From Barnesiella merdipullorum (GTDB taxonomy: Bacteria > Bacteroidota > Bacteroidia > Bacteroidales > Barnesiellaceae), in contig DXBT01000007.1 in the NCBI GenBank assembly GCA_019116365.1, positions 62,001 to 126,000 on the forward strand: a DNA stretch of 64,000 nucleotides. The letters are read 5' to 3'. This document shows, piece by piece, positions 44,992-52,665 of this stretch. Made by a program: the position numbers and the translations under genes. The first letter of the stretch is position 1; every line of letters begins with the position of its first letter. The notes beneath the pieces were generated by a model. The model had not been told where the DNA came from, ran no database searches, and saw only the letters and a list, made by a program, of their open reading frames with translations.

Positions 44992-46368
44992 CTATTTCAA
45001 GGAGAGGTACCGTTCGATATAGTCGGCTCCCCGGCGGGCAATGTGGGTGGTTGCCACGAAGTACCAGCACATGGGGACAAAACAGAAGAAGAACCGTTTG
45101 GCCGAGTAGGCGAGAACGTTGTGTATTGAATCCCACACATAGTCCACGTGATAGATGACTAATCCGTAGAAGAGTACGCTCAGTACAATCATGCCCAGCA
45201 GGGGCAGATTGTCGTATTTCTTGATCATGAACCAGGCGTTGGCTACGAACAGAAGGGCAAAGGCGGGGAAGGTCCAGCCGTAATAGACGGGGTTGCTGAA
45301 GAGGGCCCAGAACCCGCCGGCTATTTCGGATGCCTTTTCTCCGTCCCAGAAGAGATGGGTGATGGCCATCCCTTCGGTATAGAGTGCGCCTACTTTCATA
45401 TAGATAAACCAGATTACGGCCGGGAGCAGAGCCAGGCCGGTGAAGTACCATCCCTTGCGGTAGCTCTTGCGGCGTATGCAGTCGATGAGCAAGACGATAC
45501 AGGCGGCACCGATGAAGACGATGCCCTCGTTGCGGCACCACATATTGGCACCCAGCAGCAGGGCTCCGGCATAGAGCTCGTGGTCGTGGCGGCTACGCAG
45601 CCAGCTGGCCGTATAGGCGATGCCCAGTGAGGCAAAGGCGGCTTGCATGGCGTTGGTGGCCGAGAGCGACGAGAAGGCTATCATTTCGGGCGCCATCATC
45701 ATGAGCAGTGTGGTGAGGGCGGCGATGGTCTTGCCCGTGTTGCGTCGCAGGATGCCGTAGAAGGCGATAACGAAGAAGAGGTACATGAGGGCCGGTATTG
45801 CTTTGGAGGTTTCGGCTCCCAGCAGATAGACATAGGCATAGCTCAACTGTACGAAGGGGGCGTAGGCAATGCTGCCTCCGGCCCGGTGTATCGAGGGGTT
45901 ATAGTCGGCATCGAAGAGGCTCATGCGCAGGTAGGTATGGTCGTGGGCGGCTACGAATCCCAGGGTGTCGAAGGCGGCGAGGCTGTCGCGGTCGCTGGGC
46001 GGGAAGAAGATACACTTCGAGTAGTTCATGTATTCGCAATAGGCGATGATGAGCAGAAGGAGTATCCACACCAGATTGGCCTGTTTCAAGTCGTTGAGCA
46101 TGGCGGGGGTGAAGCGCAGACTGTCGATGCCGCGGTAGCGCCACACGAGAAACATGAGCAGGGCGAAGACGATGGCCTGGGCCAGCAATACCGAGGTGGC
46201 CGTGAGGGGGATATGCACCAGGTCGAGCAGGGCCATCACGATGGTTTGCAGGGTCATTCCCAGGGGGAACGAGAGACCTATGCGTTCGGTCCACGAAAAC
46301 CGCGGGCTGACGAGGGCCGTCAGCAGGATGCCCAGGAGGCAGGTGAGTATGATTCCGACAATGAGCAT
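44992..46368 (-). CDS. Polytopic membrane protein, probable GT-C type glycosyltransferase
   Basis: 458 aa with about 11-12 membrane helices from the first residue on (LIVGIILTCLLGILLTALV). An early outside loop carries charged residues (FPPSDRDSLAAFD, then HRAGGSIAYAPF) like the acidic active-site loop of GT-C enzymes such as ArnT/PMT, which use polyprenyl-phosphate sugars as donors. No Pfam-level certainty by eye. It is the last gene of a three-gene operon that starts with a GT2 polyprenyl-phosphate glycosyltransferase, which would make such a donor. Confidence 0.65.
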   Translation of the reverse strand: MLIVGIILTCLLGILLTALVSPRFSWTERIGLSFPLGMTLQTIVMALLDLVHIPLTATSVLLAQAIVFALLMFLVWRYRGIDSLRFTPAMLNDLKQANLVWILLLLIIAYCEYMNYSKCIFFPPSDRDSLAAFDTLGFVAAHDHTYLRMSLFDADYNPSIHRAGGSIAYAPFVQLSYAYVYLLGAETSKAIPALMYLFFVIAFYGILRRNTGKTIAALTTLLMMMAPEMIAFSSLSATNAMQAAFASLGIAYTASWLRSRHDHELYAGALLLGANMWCRNEGIVFIGAACIVLLIDCIRRKSYRKGWYFTGLALLPAVIWFIYMKVGALYTEGMAITHLFWDGEKASEIAGGFWALFSNPVYYGWTFPAFALLFVANAWFMIKKYDNLPLLGMIVLSVLFYGLVIYHVDYVWDSIHNVLAYSAKRFFFCFVPMCWYFVATTHIARRGADYIERYLSLK

Positions 46369-46374
46369 GGTGCG

Positions 46375-46968
46375 TTACTGTTTGGGGTGAATGGGTAATA
46401 TGGCGAAAGGAGCCTTTTGGGGTACCTCGTAGTTGAGGTATTCATATCCTACACCGTTGGCAATGGCCACGTGAGTGATCTTTTGGCTCCATGGGGTTTT
46501 GCCCAGCTCGGAGGTGAGGATGACCCGGCGGGGATAGAGGAAGCGTGTGGCCCACAGCTTGTTGTAGGGCTCGCCCGAAAAGACGCGCTCTTGCCCCTCG
46601 GGGAAGAAGGCCTCTTTGGAGGGGAGCAGGATGACGGCATTGGGCGGGGTGCTCTCCTTGAGGTAGCGCAGATAGACGTAGGAGAGCCCCAGCTTCATCT
46701 CGAACCGCTGGTCGGTGGTGGTAGCGGCGTAGTGACGGGTGGCTTCCAGGTTGCCAGTGAGCATTTCGTAGGGCCATTTGTAGGTCCATTTGTATTCGGG
46801 CTGGGGGTAGAGCACGAGTTTGTTCAGCAAAAATGCGACAATGACCACGGCAAGCAAGTTTTTAATGACCCACGAGGCGGTGATTCCCGCGGTCCACGAT
46901 TGGGGTGCGGGTGCCGATTTTCCTTTTCCGGCGGGTTTTTTTGCGGGTTGTGCAGTCTTGTTTTTCAT
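46375..46968 (-). CDS. Single-pass membrane protein of unknown function in a glycosyltransferase operon
   Basis: 197 aa. A basic Pro/Lys/Ala-rich N-terminus (KKPAGKGKSAPAPQ) precedes one membrane helix (about 34-53: VIKNLLAVVIVAFLLNKLVL). The outer part, about 145 residues, includes FEMKLGLSYVYLRYLKEST and PYNKLWATRFLYPRRVILTS. I do not recognise the family. It lies 6 bases before the GT-C-like gene and 1 base after the GT2 gene, so a partner or accessory role in that glycosylation is likely. Confidence 0.75.
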   Translation of the reverse strand: MKNKTAQPAKKPAGKGKSAPAPQSWTAGITASWVIKNLLAVVIVAFLLNKLVLYPQPEYKWTYKWPYEMLTGNLEATRHYAATTTDQRFEMKLGLSYVYLRYLKESTPPNAVILLPSKEAFFPEGQERVFSGEPYNKLWATRFLYPRRVILTSELGKTPWSQKITHVAIANGVGYEYLNYEVPQKAPFAILPIHPKQ

Positions 46969-46969
46969 T

Positions 46970-47695
46970 TTATGGTTTTTTCCAGAAACGGTATTTCAGA
47001 AGGGTGCCCATGGCTTTGAAGCCGTCTTTGAGGCGCAGTTTCTTGCCCTCTTCGATTGAGCGGGGGTAGTAGCGGATGGGGACTTCCTTGATTTTGCAGC
47101 CCAGCCGTGAGACTTTGGCGGTCACCTCGGGGCAGAATTCAAAGCCCTTGCAGTCGAGCGGTATCGACTTGAGCAGGTCGGCTTCGAACATTTTGTAACA
47201 GGTAGGTTCGTCGGTGATGTGTTGACCGTAGAGCAGGTTGGTCATGATCGATAGAACCTTGCCGCCCAATTGATAGCTCACATAGGTATGCGAGTTTTCC
47301 TCGGCCAGGAACCGCGAGCCGTAAACGACCCGAAACTGCCCCGAGCGCAGGTGCGGCAGCATCTTGGCAAAGTCGTTGGGGTCGAGTTCGAGGTCGGCAT
47401 CCTGCATGACCACATAGTCGCCCTTGACGGCCTGGATGCCTGTGCGCACGGCCATTCCCTTGCCTTGGTTGCGGTCGTGCTTGAGGTAGGTGATGGGGGC
47501 TTGGGGGTGAGCGGCGATAAACTCTTCGACGATGGAGCCTGTCGAGTCGGTCGAACAGTCGTTCACGACAATCAGTTGCCGCTCCATACCTTCGCCCAGG
47601 TCGGCGTCGAGCACGCGTTGCAGCAGCTCCGCAATGGTTTTCTCTTCGTTATATGCGGGAATAATGATTGATAGAGTGTGACGAACTTGCTCCAT
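46970..47695 (-). CDS. Family 2 glycosyltransferase, polyprenyl-phosphate type
   Basis: 241 aa with a GT-A fold: LSIIIPAYNEEKTIAELLQR at the start, LIVVNDCSTDSTGSIVEEF, GKGMAVRTGIQAVKGDYVVM, QDADLELDP (DxD-type metal site) and a later GKVLSIMTNLLYGQHITDEP block. This resembles dolichyl/undecaprenyl-phosphate mannosyl- or glucosyltransferases without the C-terminal membrane helices. It is first in the operon with its own promoter and probably supplies a lipid-linked sugar to the GT-C-like protein. Confidence 0.88.
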   Translation of the reverse strand: MEQVRHTLSIIIPAYNEEKTIAELLQRVLDADLGEGMERQLIVVNDCSTDSTGSIVEEFIAAHPQAPITYLKHDRNQGKGMAVRTGIQAVKGDYVVMQDADLELDPNDFAKMLPHLRSGQFRVVYGSRFLAEENSHTYVSYQLGGKVLSIMTNLLYGQHITDEPTCYKMFEADLLKSIPLDCKGFEFCPEVTAKVSRLGCKIKEVPIRYYPRSIEEGKKLRLKDGFKAMGTLLKYRFWKKP

Positions 47696-47741
47696 AACTT
47701 GCTATCGGCTAAAAAGATAATGCCAGATTTTGCTTTTCGTG

Positions 47742-47772
47742 CAAAAGTATCACAATAATTTTGTCTGTGCAA
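47742..47772 (-). promoter_or_regulatory. Promoter of the glycosyltransferase operon
   Basis: Minus strand TTG (47772-47770), 20 bases, TACTTTTG (47749-47742, full match). Confidence 0.65.
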
Positions 47773-47884
47773 GCATTTGTCTCGAAAGTATGGCTTTATT
47801 CGGCGAGATGCCGGCTTTGGGCCAGGATGAAACTGTTGGTGTGGCGTTTATGATATCACCCGGATAAAACTTTTTGGGGCGGGG

Positions 47885-47916
47885 TTTCGGTCGTGAATGT
47901 AAATATACTATCTTTG
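47885..47916 (+). promoter_or_regulatory. Promoter of the ABC exporter gene
   Basis: TTTC (47885-47888), 20 bases, TATCTTTG (47909-47916, full match). Confidence 0.6.
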
Positions 47917-47962
47917 CAGCTGTAAATTTCCCGGATTTTGCCCGGAGTATAACAGGCTATAT

Positions 47963-49789
47963 ATGAAAGATTTTTTTGCAATCCTGCGGCGCTTTGTGCC
48001 CCCGTACAAATATTACCTCATACTCAATATCTTTTTCAACATACTGGCGTCGATATTGACGCTCTTCTCCTTTGCACTCATCATCCCCATCCTCGAGATT
48101 CTGTTTAAGCTCAAGCAGGCTACCTATACCTTCATGGAGTGGGATTCGGCTTCGCTGAAGGATGTGGTGGTGAATAACTTCTATTACTATATCACGACGA
48201 TGATCAACGATAGGGGTGCCGGTTTTGCTCTGCTTATTCTGGGTGTATTCCTCATGGTGATGACCTTCTTCAAGACCACGGCTACCTATTTGAGCTCGCA
48301 CTTCATGATTCCGTTGCGGTCGGGTATCGTGCGCGATATACGCAACTATGTGTATGAAAAGGTGGTGAGCCTGCCTATCGGCTTTTTTACCAGCGAGAAG
48401 AAGGGCGATGTGATGGCGCGCATGTCGGGCGATGTGGGAGAGATTGAGAATTCGATCATGGCTTCGCTCGATATGATGTTCAAGAACCCTATCATGATTC
48501 TTGTCTGCCTGGGTACGATGTTTGCCATCAGTTGGCAACTCACGGTCTTTGTGCTTATCCTGCTGCCTACGGCCGGCTATATCATGGGTCAGGTGGGCAA
48601 GAAACTCAAGCGCCGTTCGCTCGAGGGCCAGAACCAGTGGGGCCAGTTGATGTCGATTATCGAGGAGACTTTGGGGGGCCTTCGCATCATCAAGGCCTTT
48701 AATGCCGAGGAGAAGATGATCAAGTGGTTTCGCACCGAGAACAATGTGTTTTACAAGATATCCAACCGCATTAACCGCCGGCAGGCGCTGGCTCACCCGA
48801 TGAGCGAGTTTTTGGGTACCTGCACCATCTGCATTGTGCTGTGGTATGGCGGTTCGCTCATTCTCTCGGGTACGAGCAGCATCGATGCGGCATCGTTCAT
48901 CTATTATCTGGTGATTTTTTACAGCATCATCAACCCGGCCAAAGATCTTTCGAAGGCGGCCTATTCGATACAAAAAGGGTTGGCCTCGATGGAGCGTGTC
49001 GATCTTATTCTCTCGGCTGTGAACCCGATACAGGATCCCGAGAAACCTGTCGAACTGACCGACATGAAAGAGGGTATCGAATACCGCGACGTGTCGTTCC
49101 GCTACAATACCGAGAATGTGGTGAAGCATGTGAACCTTACCATCAAGAAAGGGCAGACCGTAGCTCTGGTGGGGCAGTCGGGCTCGGGTAAATCGACGAT
49201 GGCCGACCTTTTGCCTCGCTTCTATGATGTGAACGAGGGGGGTATCTATATCGACGGGGTGAATATCAAGAATTTCAGGGTGCATGATTTGCGTGGCCTC
49301 ATGGGGAATGTGAATCAGGAGGCCATCCTGTTTAACGACTCGTTTTACAACAACATTACCTTCGGGGTCGAGGATGCTACCATGGAGCAGGTAATCGAGG
49401 CGGCCAAGATTGCCAATGCCCATGAGTTTATCATGGCTACCGAGGATGGCTACAATACCTGTATCGGTGACCGCGGAAGCCGCTTGTCGGGCGGGCAACG
49501 CCAGCGTGTAAGTATTGCCCGGGCTATTTTGAAGAACCCGCCTATCTTGATTCTCGACGAGGCGACGTCGGCGCTCGATACCGAGTCGGAGCGGCTCGTT
49601 CAGGAGGCGCTCGAGAACCTCATGCGCAACCGCACTACGCTCGTGATTGCCCACCGTCTATCGACTATCAAGGATGCCGACCTCATTTGCGTGATGCACG
49701 AGGGTGAGATTGTGGAGCGGGGTTGCCACGACGAGCTTATCAAACTCGACCGCTATTACAAACGTCTGGTTGATATGCAAAAGTTCTGA
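47963..49789 (+). CDS. ABC exporter, MsbA-like lipid or polysaccharide flippase
   Basis: 608 aa half-transporter. Six membrane helices (about 15-330) are followed by a nucleotide-binding domain: Walker A VGQSGSGKST, Q-loop near NVNQEAILFND, signature RLSGGQRQRVSIARA, Walker B ILILDEATSALD and the switch histidine in VIAHRLSTI. The family exports lipid A core or other lipids. It stands alone between promoter and terminator; MsbA itself is likely but multidrug exporters look alike, so no symbol is given. Confidence 0.9.
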   Translation: MKDFFAILRRFVPPYKYYLILNIFFNILASILTLFSFALIIPILEILFKLKQATYTFMEWDSASLKDVVVNNFYYYITTMINDRGAGFALLILGVFLMVMTFFKTTATYLSSHFMIPLRSGIVRDIRNYVYEKVVSLPIGFFTSEKKGDVMARMSGDVGEIENSIMASLDMMFKNPIMILVCLGTMFAISWQLTVFVLILLPTAGYIMGQVGKKLKRRSLEGQNQWGQLMSIIEETLGGLRIIKAFNAEEKMIKWFRTENNVFYKISNRINRRQALAHPMSEFLGTCTICIVLWYGGSLILSGTSSIDAASFIYYLVIFYSIINPAKDLSKAAYSIQKGLASMERVDLILSAVNPIQDPEKPVELTDMKEGIEYRDVSFRYNTENVVKHVNLTIKKGQTVALVGQSGSGKSTMADLLPRFYDVNEGGIYIDGVNIKNFRVHDLRGLMGNVNQEAILFNDSFYNNITFGVEDATMEQVIEAAKIANAHEFIMATEDGYNTCIGDRGSRLSGGQRQRVSIARAILKNPPILILDEATSALDTESERLVQEALENLMRNRTTLVIAHRLSTIKDADLICVMHEGEIVERGCHDELIKLDRYYKRLVDMQKF

Positions 49790-49813
49790 TACGTTTGACT
49801 GTGAGGATAATAT

Positions 49814-49853
49814 AAACGAGAAGCGCCACTCTTTCGGGTGGCGCTTCTCGTTT
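49814..49853. terminator. Bidirectional terminator between ABC exporter and xusC-like gene
   Basis: AAACGAGAAGCGCCAC pairs perfectly with GTGGCGCTTCTCGTTT (16 bp, 8-base loop) followed by T-rich sequence. Confidence 0.88.
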
Positions 49854-49890
49854 TGTTTCGTATCGTGTGGGCTCCATGAGGGGGGATGGC

Positions 49891-51051
49891 TTAACGGGTT
49901 GTGGCCCGGTTGTGACGTTTGCGGTAGAGCCGCTTGATCCACAGGTAGTACCCCGTGAGAGGTAGGGTGGCTCCCAGCAGGGAGGCCAGTACCCAGAGGA
50001 TGCGCGAGGCGGTTCCGCCCCAGGCTCCCGTGTGTATCGAGTAAATCCAACCTCTTATCTTGCCCGAGCTGTTGCTCTCTTTGTAGAGCGATACCCCGGT
50101 AATCTGGCCCGATTGCGGGTCGAAGGTGTAGCGGTCGGTGCCGCGGATATTACCGTAGCGGTTGTTCGATACGTTGGCCGTGCCGTTGGAGATTTCGATT
50201 TTCTGGTTGCCGGGGTTCCTGGCGGCCAGCTGGTCATAGACCGATTGCCAGCAGGCAAAGGGGCTTGGCTGTGCAGCCGGTGTGTCTTTTGTTACGGGCG
50301 ATTTCCCTTGCGATACTTTCTGCCCTTGTGCCGGGCTGTTTGCCGCGGGCTTGGCTGCCGCACTCGTCTCTACGCCGAACACGGTGTAGAAGGCATTTTT
50401 GTACCAGTCGAACGACCAGGTGAGCCCTGTGAGTGCCATGACCAGTATCAGCAGCAATACGTAGATTCCGCCGGCCGCGTGCAGATCGTGCCAAAAGCGG
50501 GCTTTCCCTTTGCGCAGGGCTATCTGTATGCCATTCTTCAGCCCCTTGCGGGAGCGGGGCCACCAGATGACTATGCCCGAGAGCAGGATGATGACAAACA
50601 ACAGGGTGCTGATGCCGGTAATGCGTTTTCCCCAGAAGATGCCTCCGTCGGCCGGTTGGCTGTCGAGCAGCCAGCGGTGCAGCGAAAAGACGGCCTGGTA
50701 GAAGGGCGATCGTTGCGACTGACCCTTGATTTCGCCCGTGTAGGGGTCGATATAAACCGCCGCGCCTCGGGGTGACGAGAGGTTCACTTGATAAGTGCGG
50801 TTGGGTTGTGGATAGATGGTGACACCGGTTATCGCGCCTCCTTTGACCAGTTGAGACTCGACCTTCTCGACCAGTGTGCCTACGGGCAGAGGTTGTGAGC
50901 CGGGATTCTCTACATAATAGAGATTGCGGTTGGTAAGGTGTGTAATTTCGTCCTCAAATACCAGTAGTGCACCTGTAAAACAGATGATTGTGATAATGAG
51001 ACCGAAGGGAACCGCCAACCAGAGGTGAATTTTGCGGAATGTTTTTCTCAT
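49891..51051 (-). CDS. xusC: PepSY-domain inner membrane protein, XusC-like
   Basis: 386 aa, PepSY_TM family: helix I (LWLAVPFGLIITIICFTGALL), a periplasmic part with YQVNLSSPRGAAVYIDPYTG, helices near FVIILLSGIVIWWPR and YVLLLILVMALTGLTWSF, a low-complexity Ala/Pro/Gln stretch (about 225-262), a second PepSY-like part and a last helix (ILWVLASLLGATLPLTGYYL). Family members include siderophore-reductase-type proteins. It is the third gene after the receptor and the DUF4374 lipoprotein, as in the Bacteroides xenosiderophore operon xusABC. Confidence 0.8.
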   Translation of the reverse strand: MRKTFRKIHLWLAVPFGLIITIICFTGALLVFEDEITHLTNRNLYYVENPGSQPLPVGTLVEKVESQLVKGGAITGVTIYPQPNRTYQVNLSSPRGAAVYIDPYTGEIKGQSQRSPFYQAVFSLHRWLLDSQPADGGIFWGKRITGISTLLFVIILLSGIVIWWPRSRKGLKNGIQIALRKGKARFWHDLHAAGGIYVLLLILVMALTGLTWSFDWYKNAFYTVFGVETSAAAKPAANSPAQGQKVSQGKSPVTKDTPAAQPSPFACWQSVYDQLAARNPGNQKIEISNGTANVSNNRYGNIRGTDRYTFDPQSGQITGVSLYKESNSSGKIRGWIYSIHTGAWGGTASRILWVLASLLGATLPLTGYYLWIKRLYRKRHNRATTR

Positions 51052-51138
51052 GTGTGATTCTCTTTTAACATGTAAAATTAAAAAGAACCTGCGAGAATAT
51101 GGTTCATCGGCAGGCTCTTTTTTTCTCGTTGGCCGGGG

Positions 51139-52614
51139 TCATCGGGTTTGCAGGCGGCCCACACCGGCTACGCTTGTGGCTACGATGGTGAGTCCTTTCG
51201 AGGCGGTAGCCGAGGCGGGGTCTATTTTATATACGGTGGGATATCCGCTCGATGTGGCCACCACGACGTAGGCGTTGCCGGCTTCGTCGATGTAGGGGGT
51301 GTTGCTCAAGGCGCTGATGTCGGCGGGGAGTCCCGATACTTCGCGCAGGGTGCCGTCGCCCTGAGTGTCGAAGATGACCAGTCGGTTGGCAGTCCCCTTG
51401 AATCCCTGGGCATCATAGGCCAGCAGCATGAAGTAGTTGCCCGTGATATACCAGCTGCGCAGGAAGGCAGCTTCGGTGCCGTCGGGGTTTTTCAAGGCTT
51501 TGTAGTAGGTGGGGTCGAAGTCGAGGGCATCCCACGAGGTCCGGGTGTCGATGCGTACGACTCCGGCCGGCAGGGTGGTCTGTTGGCGGGCATCGCTCAT
51601 GGTTTTGGCATAGCTGGGCGAGAGCACATAGAGGTATCCGTCGTCGGCTTTCCACACCATTTGGTAGTATTGCGAGCGGTTGCGGCCGCAGGCATAGCTG
51701 ATTTTGTCGCTCTTGACGACTTTGTGCTCGGTGAGGCTCTCGTCTTTGAAGATGGCCACCCAGCACTCGTCGGGGTATTGGGTCCATTGCAGTTCGTTGG
51801 CGTTGTAGGCACCGCTGCCCGAGCCTCCCGACTCGGTCTTGACCAGGTCGGCGTAACCTTCGCGCACATAGCCGTGGGCCCGGCCATCGACCGTCTGTAT
51901 ATAGCCCCACTGGCTCAATCCCATGGGTACGGCGGCCGAGTAGAGGTAGTCGCCTACCTGCTCCAGCCCGGCAAGTGTTACATACTCGCCGTTACCGAGG
52001 AAGTTCTCGGAGCGCAGGCGGATGTCGCCGGCTCCGCTCCCGTCTTTGGCCGTCTGGTTGCGGGCGTCGATGTAGGCCGGCAGAAAGTGTTTGGGATAGT
52101 AGGTCTCGGTGAGGCTCTGGCCGTTCTTGTCGGTGTAGGTATAGCTTTGGGCATCGATGGTGCCGCTGCCCGACGAGGTGGTCATGATGTAGTCGTTGTA
52201 GAGGCCGTAGGTGGTGAATCGGCTCAGTTTGTAGGTGCGCGGGTCTTTGGCCATCTCGAAGGATGCGTTGAGGCTGTACGAGGCGGTTTGTCCGGCCTCG
52301 CCCTGGTTGTAGTTGAGGGCAAAGAGTGACTGTTGGCCGTAGAATACCCAGTAGGTGGCACCGTCGTTCTGGGTGCCCTGTACGGTGGGAGTCACCTTGT
52401 AGTTGGGGTCATCGAGGCGGTCGGCCGTGAGTAACACGTGGGTCTCGTTGTTGCCGGTGCCTACCGAGGCGGCAATCACATAGTTGCCCTTTGATACTTC
52501 GGTGAGTCCGGTAAGTCCTGCGGGAGTGGCGGGTCCATCCTCTTCGCACGATACGAGCCATAGGCTTGCGGCACAGAGGACAAGGGTTGTGGTTAAGAAG
52601 GAGTTCTTTTTCAT
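51139..52614 (-). CDS. xusB: DUF4374 lipoprotein, XusB-like siderophore-binding protein
   Basis: 491 aa. Lipobox LWLVSC followed by EEDG, a strong surface-export signal. The body is a repeated beta-propeller-like domain of the DUF4374 family (GNYVIAASVGTGNNETH near the N-terminus, DECWVAIFKDESLTEHKVV, DGYLYVLSPSYAKT, SNTPYIDEAGNAYVVVA). In Bacteroides thetaiotaomicron the homologous XusB binds enterobactin-type siderophores and is surface exposed. The identification rests on the family and the receptor/DUF4374/PepSY gene order; ligand specificity is not shown by the sequence. Confidence 0.82.
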   Translation of the reverse strand: MKKNSFLTTTLVLCAASLWLVSCEEDGPATPAGLTGLTEVSKGNYVIAASVGTGNNETHVLLTADRLDDPNYKVTPTVQGTQNDGATYWVFYGQQSLFALNYNQGEAGQTASYSLNASFEMAKDPRTYKLSRFTTYGLYNDYIMTTSSGSGTIDAQSYTYTDKNGQSLTETYYPKHFLPAYIDARNQTAKDGSGAGDIRLRSENFLGNGEYVTLAGLEQVGDYLYSAAVPMGLSQWGYIQTVDGRAHGYVREGYADLVKTESGGSGSGAYNANELQWTQYPDECWVAIFKDESLTEHKVVKSDKISYACGRNRSQYYQMVWKADDGYLYVLSPSYAKTMSDARQQTTLPAGVVRIDTRTSWDALDFDPTYYKALKNPDGTEAAFLRSWYITGNYFMLLAYDAQGFKGTANRLVIFDTQGDGTLREVSGLPADISALSNTPYIDEAGNAYVVVATSSGYPTVYKIDPASATASKGLTIVATSVAGVGRLQTR

Positions 52615-52665
52615 GTGTGTATGAGTTTTAGTGAATAATTGTTGTTTGCGGTATTTGAGTCGGTA

